From Curtobacterium pusillum (GTDB lineage: Bacteria; Actinomycetota; Actinomycetes; Actinomycetales; Microbacteriaceae), in contig NZ_VEIY01000001.1 of the NCBI RefSeq assembly GCF_007680845.1, positions 318,227-382,226 of the forward strand: DNA of 64,000 nucleotides, written 5' to 3'. Made by a program: the position numbers and the translations under genes. Each line of letters starts with the position of its first letter. Position 1 is the stretch's first letter. The notes below the pieces were generated by a model that saw only the letters and a program-made list of their open reading frames with translations, searched no databases and was not told the DNA's origin. Positions 16,420 through 25,280 of this stretch are shown piece by piece.

Positions 16420-16675
16420 CCCACCACGCTATCCGGGGCGCGACGCCCGAGGGGGACCCCACGAGGGCCCCGTCCGATCCGGCTCGTCGATCCCCCCGGG
16501 CGCGTCCCGCCGGGCACGCCGTGACGGAGCCGGTGTCCGCGCCCGTCGGCAGTGCACCGAGCCGGTCCGGCCGTCGAGACGGGGCATCGCAGGGACACGA
16601 CCGGACGCACACCCCGGCCGTACCGTGACGACGCCGGGAACTCGCCCGGCTGCACCTCGACCCAGGAGACCCGCC

Positions 16676-17401
16676 ATGGCATCACCCACCATCGTCCTCG
16701 TCCACGGCGCCTTCGCGGACGCCGCCAGCTGGGCGCCCGTCACGCGTGAACTGCTCGACCGCGGTCACACCGTGCTCGTCCCGCCCGTCTACAACCGCAG
16801 CCTCGCCGAGGACGCCGCGTCGATCCGCGCCGTCGCCGAGCACGTCGACGGCCCCGTCGTCCTCGCCGGGCACTCGTACGGCGGCGCCGTGATCACCGTC
16901 GCCGGCGTCGCGTCGAACGTCGTCGGTCTCGTCTACGTCTCCGGCTACGTGCTCGACGAGGGCGAGAGCCTCGGCCAGCTGCAGGGCGGCTTCCCCGACT
17001 CCGACCTCGCCGCGAGCCTCGTCTACACGCCGTACCCGGTCGCGGGCGGCGAGGACGGCACCGACGTGTCCGTCGCGATCGACGCCTTCCCCGAGGTGTT
17101 CGCCGCCGGGCTCGACACGAAGGTCGCCGAGGTCCTCGCGGTCTCGCAGCGTCCGCTGTCCGGAGCCGCGTTCGGCGAACCCGCCTCCGCCGCCGCGTGG
17201 AAGACGACCCCCGCGTGGGCGATCGTCTCCGCCGAGGACCACACCATCAACCCCGACGTCGAGCGCTTCGGCTACACGCGCGCCGGCATCGAGGACGTGA
17301 CCGAGCTCGCAGCGCCGCACCTCGTCATGCAGACCCACCCGAAGGACGTCGCCGACGTCATCGAGCGGGCGGTCGCCGCCACGAGCACGACCGACGCCTG
17401 A
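16676..17401 (+). CDS. Alpha/beta hydrolase
   Basis: 241 residues. IVLVHGAFADAASW supplies the oxyanion region, and VVLAGHSYGGAV holds the nucleophile Ser in the GxSxG elbow; an acid follows in SAEDHTINPDVE and His in AAPHLVMQTHP. This is the EstC/salicylate-esterase-like group often described as non-haem-chloroperoxidase-like hydrolases. ATG 16676 follows CAGGAG. The 256-base region upstream contains no gene; a TACCGT -10 candidate lies near 16621. It is likely co-transcribed with the esterase 44 bases downstream. The substrate is unknown. Confidence 0.88.
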   Translation: MASPTIVLVHGAFADAASWAPVTRELLDRGHTVLVPPVYNRSLAEDAASIRAVAEHVDGPVVLAGHSYGGAVITVAGVASNVVGLVYVSGYVLDEGESLGQLQGGFPDSDLAASLVYTPYPVAGGEDGTDVSVAIDAFPEVFAAGLDTKVAEVLAVSQRPLSGAAFGEPASAAAWKTTPAWAIVSAEDHTINPDVERFGYTRAGIEDVTELAAPHLVMQTHPKDVADVIERAVAATSTTDA

Positions 17402-17445
17402 CGCCGTCCCCCGACGGACCGTCACCCCACCACACGAGGAGTCAC

Positions 17446-18411
17446 ATGCCCACCGGCAACCCGAAGAACATCGCGCTCGAGCCCGCCGCGCAGGCGTTCG
17501 TCGACGCGACCGCAAACCCGCCGTTCCTGTACCAGCTCGCACCGGAGGAGGGCCGGAAGGCCGTCGACGGGGTCCAGGACGAACCGATCGACAAGCCCGA
17601 GGTCGACGAGGAGTGGATCACCGTCGAGGGCGGCCCCACCGGATCCGTCCCGGTCCGGATCGTGAAGCCGAAGGGCGCCACCGGTGTCCTGCCCGTCGTG
17701 CTGTACACGCACGGCGCCGGCTGGGTGTTCGGCGACGCCCACACCCACGACCGGCTCGTCCGCGACCTCGCCGTCGGTACCGGAGCAGCCGTCGTGTTCC
17801 CGGAGTACGACCGGGCACCGGAGCACCAGTACCCGGTGCAGAACGAGCAGTCCTACGCCGTCGCGCAGTGGGTCGTCCAGCACGGTTCGGACAAGGACCT
17901 CGACGGGTCGCGGCTCGTGGTCGCGGGTGACTCGGTCGGCGGGAACATGGCGACCGTGCTGACGATCATGGCGAAGGAGCGCGGCGACGTGACCTTCCGG
18001 GCGCAGGCGCTGTTCTACCCGGTGACGAACGCCGCGTTCGACACCGCGTCGTACCAGGAGTTCGCGGAGGGCTACTTCCTCGCGCTCGACGGCATGAAGT
18101 GGTTCTGGGACCAGTACACGACGAGCGAGGAGGAGCGCGCCCAGATCACCGCGTCGCCGCTCCGCGCCACCGAGGAACAGCTCGCCGGGCTGCCGCAGGC
18201 GCTCGTCATCACGGGTGAGGCCGACGTCCTCCGTGACGAGGGCGAGGCGTACGCCGCCAAGCTCCGCCGCGCCGGCGTCCCGGTCACGGCGGTCCGCTAC
18301 GGCGGCGTCGTGCACGACTTCGTGATGGTCAACTCGCTGCACGACATGCCGCCCGCCAAGGCAGCGGTCGCGCAGGCGGTCGCCTTCCTGACGGCCGCAC
18401 TCGCCGACTGA
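17446..18411 (+). CDS. Alpha/beta hydrolase, hormone-sensitive-lipase (HSL) family esterase
   Basis: 321 residues. YTHGAGWVFGDA is the oxyanion-hole motif of the HSL family (usually HGGG; here HGAG). The nucleophile elbow is VVAGDSVGGNMA, and the late acid and His are in GEADVLRDEGE and VVHDFVMV. ATG 17446 has GAGGAG upstream. It sits between another hydrolase and an MFS exporter on the same strand, suggesting a small detoxification or ester-catabolism cluster, which is inferred. A full-length dispersed-repeat hairpin follows the stop. Confidence 0.9.
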   Translation: MPTGNPKNIALEPAAQAFVDATANPPFLYQLAPEEGRKAVDGVQDEPIDKPEVDEEWITVEGGPTGSVPVRIVKPKGATGVLPVVLYTHGAGWVFGDAHTHDRLVRDLAVGTGAAVVFPEYDRAPEHQYPVQNEQSYAVAQWVVQHGSDKDLDGSRLVVAGDSVGGNMATVLTIMAKERGDVTFRAQALFYPVTNAAFDTASYQEFAEGYFLALDGMKWFWDQYTTSEEERAQITASPLRATEEQLAGLPQALVITGEADVLRDEGEAYAAKLRRAGVPVTAVRYGGVVHDFVMVNSLHDMPPAKAAVAQAVAFLTAALAD

Positions 18412-18424
18412 GACCCGGCCACGT

Positions 18425-18467
18425 CCTGGAGGCGCGGTGCGGGTCCGACCCGCACCGCGCCTCCAGG
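18425..18467. terminator. Hairpin after the esterase (dispersed repeat copy)
   Basis: A perfect 20-bp inverted repeat starting CCTGGAGGCGCGGTGCGGGT with a 3-base loop, 13 bases past the stop. It is a full copy of the GGAGGCGCGG palindrome family. Confidence 0.8.
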
Positions 18468-18498
18468 CCGTTCCCCGTCCCCACCCCGAGGAGGTGCC

Positions 18499-20112
18499 GT
18501 GTCCACCGTCACGTCGACGACAACTCGCGGCGGCGCGCTCGCGCCGCTCGCCGTCCCGGTCTTCCGGGCGCTCTGGATCGCGGTGCTCGTCAGCAACGTC
18601 GGCAGCTGGATGCAGACCGTCGGAGCGCAGTGGCTGCTCATCGACGAGCACGCGGCCCCCGTGGTCGTCGCGCTCGTGCAGACCGCGTCGAGTCTGCCGG
18701 TCCTCCTCATCGGCATCCCCGCCGGGGTGATCGGCGAGTTCGTCGACCGGCGGCGGCTGCTCATCGGGGTGCAGGCGTTCCAGGTCGTCGTCGGTGTCGC
18801 GATGACCGTGCTGACCGCGACCGGGTCGATGACCCCGGCGCTCCTCCTCACCGTCACGTTCCTCCTCGGCTCGGCGTCCGCGCTGCAGCTGCCCGCGTAC
18901 CAGGCGCTCGTGCCGGAGATCGTGCCCCGGTCCGCCATCAGCGACGCCGCCGCGCTCAGCTCCGTCGGCGTCAACGTCGCCCGTGCCGTCGGTCCCGCCC
19001 TCGCCGGGGTCGTCATCGCCCGGCTCGGCGTGCCGTTCGTGTTCGCAGCGAACGCCCTGTCGTTCGCGCTGTTCCTCGTCGTGCTCGTCGCGTGGCGGGG
19101 CTACCAGCGGCCGGAGACCCGTGCGGAACCGTTCATCGACGCGACCCGTGCCGGACTCCGCTACGTCCGCAACGCCGGGGTCGTCCGCCGGCTGCTGCTC
19201 CAGCTCGCCGCCTTCATGGTCCCCGCGAACGCGCTCTGGGCCCTCCTGCCGCTCGTCGCCGACGGTCCGCTCGGGCTCTCCTCCGGCGGGTACGGGCTGC
19301 TGCTCGCAGCGGTCGGTACCGGTTCCGTCGGGGGAGCGTTCCTCATGCCGGCGATCCGCACGCGCCTCGGCCTCGGGCGGGTCGTCGGCACCACGTCCGT
19401 CGTCTTCGGCGCGACGATGGTCGTCGTCGCACTCGTCCCCGTCCTGCCCGTCGTCATCGTCGCGCTCGTCATCGGTGGTGTCGCGTGGATCGGCGTCGTG
19501 ACGACCCTGAACGGCACCGTGCAGGCGTTCCTGCCCGCGTGGGTCCGGACGCGCGGACTCGCCGTGTACCAGCTCGTGCTCTTCGGCAGCACCGCGGTCG
19601 GCGCCGCCGTCGCGGGTGCGGTGGCCACACCGCTCGGGGTCGTCGGTGTGCTCGTGGTCGCCGGGGTCCTCACCGCCGCCAGCGCCCTGCTGCTGGTCGC
19701 GTCCCGCTTCCCAGTGCTCACCGACCGGCAGCGCGCTGCCGCTCCGATGCCGCTCGGCGACGTGACGTTCCTGCCGGACGAGCACGGACCGGCGACCGGG
19801 GAGACCCTGGTGCTCGTGCACTGGACGGTCCCTGCCGGGTCCGTCGACGCGTTCCGCGAGCGTGCCGCCCGGCTCGGCCGGAGCCGACGGCGGACCGGGG
19901 CGCGGGACTGGAACCTCTACCGGGACGCCGGGTCCGGGCCGGACGCGTGGGTCGAGGCGTTCCGTGTGGGGTCGTGGCAGGAGCACCTCGCCCAGCACGA
20001 GGTCCGGCAGACCGGGGACGACGCCCGGATGCTCGAGGCGGTGCGGGAGGTCGCGGGGGAGCCGCGGGTCGAGCACCTGGTGGCGGAGGGGGTCAGCAGC
20101 CCGTCGTCGTGA
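18499..20112 (+). CDS. MFS exporter of the MFS_3/enterobactin-exporter type with C-terminal ABM-like domain
   Basis: 537 residues. Residues about 15-415 give 10-12 TM helices of the MFS_3 group: FRALWIAVLVSNVGSWMQTV, then GEFVDRRRLLIGVQAF and PEIVPRSAISDAAALSSVGV. After residue 430 comes a soluble tail (ETLVLVHWTVPAGSVDAFRE, then RDWNLYRDA and WVEAFRVGSWQEHL) resembling an antibiotic-biosynthesis-monooxygenase-like fold, a known appendage of this transporter group. GTG 18499 is preceded by GAGGAGG. The last codons (GVSSPSS) are encoded by a 26-bp sequence that is repeated 1.1 kb downstream, and the gene overlaps the convergent DUF3800 gene. Confidence 0.88.
   Translation: MSTVTSTTTRGGALAPLAVPVFRALWIAVLVSNVGSWMQTVGAQWLLIDEHAAPVVVALVQTASSLPVLLIGIPAGVIGEFVDRRRLLIGVQAFQVVVGVAMTVLTATGSMTPALLLTVTFLLGSASALQLPAYQALVPEIVPRSAISDAAALSSVGVNVARAVGPALAGVVIARLGVPFVFAANALSFALFLVVLVAWRGYQRPETRAEPFIDATRAGLRYVRNAGVVRRLLLQLAAFMVPANALWALLPLVADGPLGLSSGGYGLLLAAVGTGSVGGAFLMPAIRTRLGLGRVVGTTSVVFGATMVVVALVPVLPVVIVALVIGGVAWIGVVTTLNGTVQAFLPAWVRTRGLAVYQLVLFGSTAVGAAVAGAVATPLGVVGVLVVAGVLTAASALLLVASRFPVLTDRQRAAAPMPLGDVTFLPDEHGPATGETLVLVHWTVPAGSVDAFRERAARLGRSRRRTGARDWNLYRDAGSGPDAWVEAFRVGSWQEHLAQHEVRQTGDDARMLEAVREVAGEPRVEHLVAEGVSSPSS
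20085..20110. repeat. Left copy of a 26-bp direct repeat flanking DUF3800
   Basis: A 26-bp sequence ending GGTCAGCAGCCCGTCGTCGT is identical at 20085-20110 and 21196-21221. It encodes the C-terminus of the MFS exporter on the plus strand and LTTTGC-stop of the DUF3800 protein on the minus strand. Confidence 0.85.
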
Positions 20113-21010
20113 GGCCGCCGGCGTGCGAGCGCTCAGCCGCCGCCATGATGCGTCGGGCGATCGCGTGCGGGACGTTCGCGCCGAGTGCGCCGTCCGGGTG
20201 CAGCGGCCGCTGCGGCCGGAAGAGCTCGGAGTGGTGGAAGTCGTCGACCGACCGGTGCCGGAGGTGCAGCTTGGACTCGTGGGTGAACGCACCGCGCAGC
20301 GCCTCGAGTTCACGGCACGTCGTCACCCACCCGTACGGAGACTCTCGGAGCAACTGGTACTCCACCGCGCGGGTCGCACACGCTGCGAGCCAGTCGGCGA
20401 ACTGGATGTTCGCGCTGAGGCGGCTGTCGACGTGCATCGGCAGTTCGATGATGCGCCGCATCTCGGGGTGGTCGGCCGCCCGCCCGAGGATGTGCTCGTA
20501 CATCGCGGGGAGCCGGGCGGCGCGGGTCTTCTCGTTGACCTGGTCGATGATCACCATCAGGTTCGCGTCCTGCGTCTCCGCGTGCCGCGCGAGCCGGTTC
20601 AGCGCCTCACGCATCGCCGAGGTCTCTCGCGCATCGGTGTCGAGCGCCGTCTGCTTGGGCGTTCCGACGGGCTTCTCGTCGGCGTAGTAGAAGAGAGCGC
20701 CGCCCGCCGACCGGAGGCGGCGCACGAGGCCGGCGAAGACCCGGATCTGCTCCGGATGGCGCTGCAACGTGTCCGGGCGGAAGATGCTCGCGCCCTTCCG
20801 TTCCCACCGGCCGGGGTGCTGCGCCTGGGCGAGCTCGGTCCGGAAGAGCGTCCGTTTCTGACGGTCGAACTCCGCGCCGAACGAGCGGGCGTGTGCGGCC
20901 GGGACCACGAAGCCCGCGTAGCCGAACGCCGGGCTCGTGTTGAACCGCTCGTGGTCGCGCGCGATGAAGGCACCCGTCTCACCGATCTCGTCGATGTACG
21001 CCAGCAGCAC
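20093..21010 (-). CDS. DUF3800 domain protein
   Basis: 305 residues. The start MLLAYIDEIGETGAF carries the family's acidic YIDEsG motif; later blocks GYAGFVVPA, NLMVIIDQVNEK and VDSRLSANIQFADWLA fit DUF3800, whose biochemical function is not settled. GTG 21010 has GAGGGGG seven bases upstream. The gene, with about 185 bp upstream that look AT-richer than the surroundings, lies exactly between 26-bp direct repeats. This suggests a discrete inserted cassette. A strong hairpin sits in its 5' region. A role in mobile-element or phage-related biology is often suggested for the family but is not shown here. Confidence 0.85.
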   Translation of the reverse strand: MLLAYIDEIGETGAFIARDHERFNTSPAFGYAGFVVPAAHARSFGAEFDRQKRTLFRTELAQAQHPGRWERKGASIFRPDTLQRHPEQIRVFAGLVRRLRSAGGALFYYADEKPVGTPKQTALDTDARETSAMREALNRLARHAETQDANLMVIIDQVNEKTRAARLPAMYEHILGRAADHPEMRRIIELPMHVDSRLSANIQFADWLAACATRAVEYQLLRESPYGWVTTCRELEALRGAFTHESKLHLRHRSVDDFHHSELFRPQRPLHPDGALGANVPHAIARRIMAAAERSHAGGLTTTGC

Positions 21011-21033
21011 GCTGCAACCCCCTCACCAAACGC

Positions 21034-21061
21034 AGAAGCCCACGCGGACGCGTGGGCTTCT
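21034..21061. terminator. Hairpin in the DUF3800 leader
   Basis: AGAAGCCCACGC and its exact complement flank a 4-base loop. On the minus strand it is followed by GCGTTTGG and lies about 25 bases upstream of the DUF3800 start. It could be an attenuator or a leftover terminator brought in with the cassette. The rest of 21062-21195 is AT-richer and holds no recognisable gene. Confidence 0.5.
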
Positions 21062-21195
21062 CGAGTCGGCGCTCAGAGAACTGTTCCATCTCCAGCTACC
21101 GGTGACGAGCCTAGCGGTCCGGCTCGCGCCGGATCAAGGAGCCGGAACGTCCCAGACTCCGACTCCCATCTGATATTCAGGCTGGCGTCGCTGCG

Positions 21196-21221
21196 GGAGG
21201 GGGTCAGCAGCCCGTCGTCGT
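21196..21221. repeat. Right copy of the 26-bp direct repeat flanking DUF3800
   Basis: Identical to 20085-20110. On the minus strand it encodes the last codons (TTTGC-stop) of the small lipoprotein. The repeat-to-repeat distance is 1111 bp. Confidence 0.85.
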
Positions 21222-21527
21222 CAGGGTGACCGCGGCGACCGTGCCGTTCTTCACCGTGGTCTTCTGCGGGCAGAGCTCGTTCGCCTTGACGGTGACCCCG
21301 CCGAGCGGGACCCCGGCGAAGTTCGCGGTGCCGCCCGGGAAGACCCGCTGGTGCTCGGACACCTTGCCGGTCGTGGCCGTGATGACCTTCACCTCGTAGG
21401 CGTGATCAGCGGCGTTGGACGACACCGTGACCGAGAGCTGGCCGGTGGAGTCGTGCGCGCCGCAGCCGGCGAGGGTCAGGACCGCGGCGGTGCCGAGGAG
21501 GAACACGGGGACGACACGACGGAGCAC
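21204..21527 (-). CDS. Small putative lipoprotein
   Basis: 107 residues. A basic start, VPVFLLGTAAVLTLAGC, gives a clear lipobox with lipidated Cys near residue 22. The mature part (GQLSVTVSSNAADHAYEVKV, FPGGTANFAGVPLGGVTV) looks like a small beta-sandwich with two further Cys (CPQKTT and the penultimate TTTGC). No family recognised. GTG 21527 is the first start in frame close to the signal; no ribosome site is evident. It lies just downstream of the response regulator on the same strand (27-base gap), so co-transcription with the two-component operon is possible. Confidence 0.7.
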   Translation of the reverse strand: MLRRVVPVFLLGTAAVLTLAGCGAHDSTGQLSVTVSSNAADHAYEVKVITATTGKVSEHQRVFPGGTANFAGVPLGGVTVKANELCPQKTTVKNGTVAAVTLTTTGC

Positions 21528-21553
21528 GCAGCCAAGGGTACGCCGCACCGGCG

Positions 21554-22180
21554 TCACGCCGAGCCGAGCAGCCAACCGTTGTCGGCCGCCACGCGGAGCG
21601 CCTCGGTGGCGTTCCGCGCCGCGGTCTTCCCGATCGCCGACGACAGGTGGTTCCGCACCGTCCCCTCGGACAGGTGCAGCGTGCCGGCGACCCCGGCGAC
21701 CGTCGGCGCGGTGCGGAACGCGATGAGCACGTCGGTCTCCCGCGGGGTGAGCGGGGACGGCCCGGCGGCGAGGGACTCGGCCGCGAGCACGGGGTCCACG
21801 ACCCGGAAGCCTCCGGCCACCCGGCGGACCGCGTCGGCCAGCTGTTCGGCGGGGGTGTCCTTCACGACGAAGCCGGCGGCCCCGGCCTCGAGGGCACGAC
21901 GGAGGTAGCCCGGGCGGCCGAACGTCGTCACGATGAGGGACCGGCACGTCGGGAGCTCGCGCGCCAGCGTCGCGGCCGCGGTGAGCCCGTCCGCGCCCGG
22001 CATCTCGACGTCGAGCAACGCCACGGTGGCGCCGGACGTGCGCGCGGCGTCGAGGACCTCGTCGCCGCGGGCGACCTGGGCGACCACCTCGATGTCCCGC
22101 TCGAGCGACAGCAACGACGCCAGCGCGCCCCGGACGAGCGCCTGGTCGTCCGCGAGGAGCACCCGGATGGTACCGGTCAC
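21554..22180 (-). CDS. NarL/LuxR-type response regulator
   Basis: 208 residues. The receiver domain has acidic pair DD at 11-12, phospho-acceptor D57 (LLDVEMPGADG), Thr in LIVTTFGR and Lys in FVVKDTPAEQL. The C-terminal LuxR HTH (about 143-190) reads LTPRETDVLIAF then LHLSEGTVRNHLSSAIGK. GTG 22180 has GAGGAG upstream and overlaps the stop of the kinase gene by four bases (GTGA). It is the effector of the adjacent HisKA_3 kinase and probably controls the ABC exporter genes upstream in the same operon, as in DesR/LiaR-like systems (inference). Confidence 0.93.
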   Translation of the reverse strand: MTGTIRVLLADDQALVRGALASLLSLERDIEVVAQVARGDEVLDAARTSGATVALLDVEMPGADGLTAAATLARELPTCRSLIVTTFGRPGYLRRALEAGAAGFVVKDTPAEQLADAVRRVAGGFRVVDPVLAAESLAAGPSPLTPRETDVLIAFRTAPTVAGVAGTLHLSEGTVRNHLSSAIGKTAARNATEALRVAADNGWLLGSA

Positions 22181-23445
22181 CGTCTGCTCCTCTCGACCCG
22201 CAGGCGGAAGCCGCCGAGGTCGCTCGTCCCGGTGGTCAGGGTCGCGCCGACGGCGTCCGCGCGCTCCCGCAGTCCGCGGAGGCCGTTGCCGCCGGTGACG
22301 CTGAACGCTGCGGCGGCCCCCGCCTCGGAGCCCGCCGTCGAGCCGGTGCCGTCGTCCTCGACGGTCAGCGCGGTGCGGGTGAGCGTGACCCGGACCCGGC
22401 TCGCCGCGGCGTGCCGGATGACGTTCGTGATGCCCTCGCGCAGCACCCACGCGAACAGGCTGCGCACGTCCTCGGCCGCGGCGTCGCCGTCCTCGGGGAG
22501 CACGGCGTCGATGTCCGCTGCGGTCAGCGCCGCGCGGGCGGAGAGGAGCTCGGCGTCGAGGTCGGCCTCCCGGTACCCGCTGACCGCTCGGCGGAGCCCC
22601 TGCAGCGCCTCGCGCGAGAGCCGCTCGACGTCCTGCATCTCGGTCTTCGCCCGGGCCGGGTCGAGGTCGACGAGGCGGGCGGCGAGTTCGGACTTCATCG
22701 CCACGACCGTCAGCGAGTGCCCGAGGACGTCGTGCAGGTCGCGGGAGAACCGGGCGCGCTCCTCGACCACGGCGAGCCGGGTGATCTCGTCCTGCGCGAC
22801 CCCGAGTCGCTGTTCGGCCTCGCGCTGGCGGCCGAAGAACAGCATCGAGGCTCCGACGGACACCGTGATGACCGGGGCGAAGAGGATGCCGCTGTTGACC
22901 GCCTGGTCCCAGCCGGTGCTCGCGGCGACGAGGAACTGTGCGCCGAGGATCCCGAGCACGACCACGCCGGCGATCCAGAACCGTTCCGCGACGAACCCGG
23001 ACAGTGCGGCGACGAGCAGCCAGGTCCACACGGCGAGCGGTCCGACCACGAGGAGCAGGAGCCCGGCGAGCAGCGCGACCCCGGCCAGCACGAGGACCCG
23101 ACCGCGCAGGCCCCGGCGCCACATCAGCTCCGGGGCGAACAGGTACGCCGCGTAGACGACGGCGAGGGCGATCGTCGAGACGACGTGTGTCCGGAGACTC
23201 CGCCCGTCGCTCCACACGGCGATGATCTCGAGCACCTGCCAGAGGAGCGCGAAGACCGCTCCGGCGTACCAGCGGCGGCGGCCGATCCGGATGTCCTCGT
23301 CGCTCGCGCCCGGTGGGACGGCCCACGGGAACGAGCGCGGGGCCGGTCGCGTCGGCCGGGAGGCGCGTGGTGCGTTCTCCGCACCCCGCGCCTCGGCCGT
23401 TCTGGTCGCCTCGGACATCGGTGCCAGCGTAGGGCCGTCGGTCAC
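22177..23445 (-). CDS. HisKA_3-type sensor histidine kinase
   Basis: About 422 residues. The N-terminal third is cytoplasmic and Pro/Arg-rich, followed by about six TM helices (RWYAGAVFALLWQVLEIIAV to SVGASMLFFG). The dimerisation/phospho-acceptor motif is FSRDLHDVLGHSLTVV with the conserved His, and the ATPase part has ITNVIRHAAA (N-box) and GGNGLRGLRERA (G-box). GTG 23445 overlaps the permease stop (GTGA); ATG 23418 is an alternative. Order ATPase-permease-kinase-regulator, all overlapping, marks a DesK/LiaS-like stress-responsive exporter operon. Confidence 0.9.
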   Translation of the reverse strand: MTDGPTLAPMSEATRTAEARGAENAPRASRPTRPAPRSFPWAVPPGASDEDIRIGRRRWYAGAVFALLWQVLEIIAVWSDGRSLRTHVVSTIALAVVYAAYLFAPELMWRRGLRGRVLVLAGVALLAGLLLLVVGPLAVWTWLLVAALSGFVAERFWIAGVVVLGILGAQFLVAASTGWDQAVNSGILFAPVITVSVGASMLFFGRQREAEQRLGVAQDEITRLAVVEERARFSRDLHDVLGHSLTVVAMKSELAARLVDLDPARAKTEMQDVERLSREALQGLRRAVSGYREADLDAELLSARAALTAADIDAVLPEDGDAAAEDVRSLFAWVLREGITNVIRHAAASRVRVTLTRTALTVEDDGTGSTAGSEAGAAAAFSVTGGNGLRGLRERADAVGATLTTGTSDLGGFRLRVERSRR

Positions 23446-24212
23446 TGCCGTGCGGCGTCGCGGCGGTACCGCCACACGATCACCGCGGCGAGGACGATCG
23501 CCCACGCGGCCAGCACCATCGCCGGCTCGGTCATCCCCGAGGCGCCGGTCGCTCCGGCACCCATCTGCCCGATGCGGTTCAGCCAGTACGACGGCAGCAG
23601 GTGCGCGACGCTGCCCATCCAGTCCGGCATCACCGACAGCGGGACCCAGAGCCCGCCGAGGATCGCCAGGCCCATGAACACCACCATGAACAGCGGCTGG
23701 GCGAACGACGGCTTGGCGAACTGCCCGATCAGGATCGCGATGAGGGCGAACGGGATCACCCCGCACCAGATGCCGAACCCGGCCGCGAGCCAACGCACCG
23801 GGTCGAGCGAGGCGTGCAGGCCCACGGTCGCGACGAGCACGGTGACGACGATGGACACCGCGGCGAAGGCCATCGCGGCGATCACCTTCGACACCATGAA
23901 GCCCCACCCGGACAGCGGGGTCACCCGGAGCTGCCGGTTCCAGCCGATCGACCGCTCGTTGACGATCGCGAACGCCTGGCTGAGCGCGGCCATCATCGCG
24001 CCGTAGGACGCCATCTGCAGGGTCGTCACGACGAGGTACTGGAGGTGCGTCGTCGGGTCGGTCTGGGAACCGAACGCCGAGCCGAACACGAGCAGCATGA
24101 TCACCGGGACGGCGAAGGTGAACACCATCGCGCGGACGTTGCGGAGCTGCCGTCTCGTCTCGAGGTACACGTAGCGCATCGGCAGGCGGCCGGAGGTGGT
24201 GACGGTGGTCAT
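23442..24212 (-). CDS. ABC-2 type transporter permease
   Basis: 256 residues with six hydrophobic segments (from VFTFAVPVIMLLVFGSAF to VLAAWAIVLAAVIVW). NERSIGWNRQLRVTPLSGWG and GLWVPLSVMPDWM are typical of ABC-2 drug or lipid exporters of the YhgE/DrrB-like group. The ATG at 24212 overlaps the stop of the ATPase gene (ATGA), and its own stop overlaps the kinase start. The transported compound is not known. Confidence 0.92.
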   Translation of the reverse strand: MTTVTTSGRLPMRYVYLETRRQLRNVRAMVFTFAVPVIMLLVFGSAFGSQTDPTTHLQYLVVTTLQMASYGAMMAALSQAFAIVNERSIGWNRQLRVTPLSGWGFMVSKVIAAMAFAAVSIVVTVLVATVGLHASLDPVRWLAAGFGIWCGVIPFALIAILIGQFAKPSFAQPLFMVVFMGLAILGGLWVPLSVMPDWMGSVAHLLPSYWLNRIGQMGAGATGASGMTEPAMVLAAWAIVLAAVIVWRYRRDAARQ

Positions 24213-25153
24213 GCGAGGACTCCTTCGGGAGCGGCGGCTGCGGCGCCGGGTTCGGCGGCGCCGGGTTCGGCGGTGAGGGCGAGGAAGGCGTCGTCCATGG
24301 TCGAGGCGACCACCTGGATGTCGGACGCCTGCGGGAACGTCGTGAGCAGCGCCCTGAGGGTGTCGTCGCTGCGGTCCGAGCGGAGCGTGACGGAGTCGTG
24401 CCGCGCCTCCAGGCCGACCACCCCCGGCAGACTGCGCAACGTGCCGTGCGCGTCGGGGCCGACCCCGGAGAACCGGACCGTCCGCGTGGCGGTGATCGCC
24501 TTGATCTCGGCGGGCGTGCCGTCGGCGACGACTCGACCGGCGCGCAGGATGACGATGCGGTCGGCGAAGGTGTCGGCCTCGTCGAGGTAGTGCGTCGCGA
24601 ACACGACCGTCCGGCCCGCGTCGGTGAACTCGCGCATCGAGGACCAGAAGGTGTGCCGCGCCTCGACGTCCATCGCCGCGGTGGGTTCGTCGAGCACGAG
24701 GAGGTCCGGGTCGGACACCACGGCGACCGCGAAGCGTGCCCGCTGCAGTTGGCCGCCGGACAGCTTGTTCACCCGGCGTCCGGCGATCTCGGCGCAGCGT
24801 GCGCGGCGGAGGGCCTCGTCGACGGGCATCGGTCGGCGGTGTGCGGCGGCGACCAGCGCGACCGCCTCACGGACCGTCATGTCCGGCAGGAGTGCACCGC
24901 CCTGGAGCATCGCGCCGACCCGGCCGGCGACCACCGCGGCACGGGGGTCCTCACCGAAGAGGAGCGCCTCGCCCGTGGTCGGGGTGGAGAGCCCGAGCGC
25001 GAGGTCGACCGTCGTGGTCTTGCCCGCGCCGTTCGGGCCGAGGAGGGCGACGACCTCGCCCGGACGGATCGCCAGGTCGACGCCGTCGACCGCGGCCACC
25101 GCGCCGAAGCGCTTGCGGAGGTCGCGGAGCTGGATGACCGGTGTGTCGTTCAT
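24209..25153 (-). CDS. ABC transporter ATP-binding protein (DrrA-like)
   Basis: 314 residues. Walker A GPNGAGKTT at 39-47, Q-loop in MLQGGALLPDM, signature LSGGQLQR, Walker B LLVLDEPTA and switch His ATHYLDEAD. The C-terminal DrrA-type extension ends in a tandem EPGAAEPGAA, encoded by a 15-bp duplication. A half-site of the dispersed repeat lies inside the gene near 24405 (encoding GLEAR). ATG 25153 is chosen over 25219 because family members start just before VIQLRDLRKRFG. First gene of the exporter/two-component operon and divergent from the RsbU-like gene. Confidence 0.92.
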   Translation of the reverse strand: MNDTPVIQLRDLRKRFGAVAAVDGVDLAIRPGEVVALLGPNGAGKTTTVDLALGLSTPTTGEALLFGEDPRAAVVAGRVGAMLQGGALLPDMTVREAVALVAAAHRRPMPVDEALRRARCAEIAGRRVNKLSGGQLQRARFAVAVVSDPDLLVLDEPTAAMDVEARHTFWSSMREFTDAGRTVVFATHYLDEADTFADRIVILRAGRVVADGTPAEIKAITATRTVRFSGVGPDAHGTLRSLPGVVGLEARHDSVTLRSDRSDDTLRALLTTFPQASDIQVVASTMDDAFLALTAEPGAAEPGAAAAAPEGVLA

Positions 25154-25211
25154 GAGCACCACTCTCGCGTCGAGGGGGCCGACGGACACCTGTCGGACGT
25201 CACGACCGCGC

Positions 25212-25227
25212 CGTGACATCTGTCACG
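25212..25227. promoter_or_regulatory. Palindrome CGTGACA-TC-TGTCACG in the divergent promoter region
   Basis: A perfect 7-bp inverted repeat with a 2-base centre lies 59 bases before the exporter operon start and 66 bases before the RsbU-like gene. It is a likely binding site for the operon's NarL/LuxR-type regulator (inferred). Confidence 0.55.
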
Positions 25228-25280
25228 AGTGGTGCTCCGCGTCCTCCCTTCTGGGGACGGCCCCTGTCCGGAAGGCGCGT

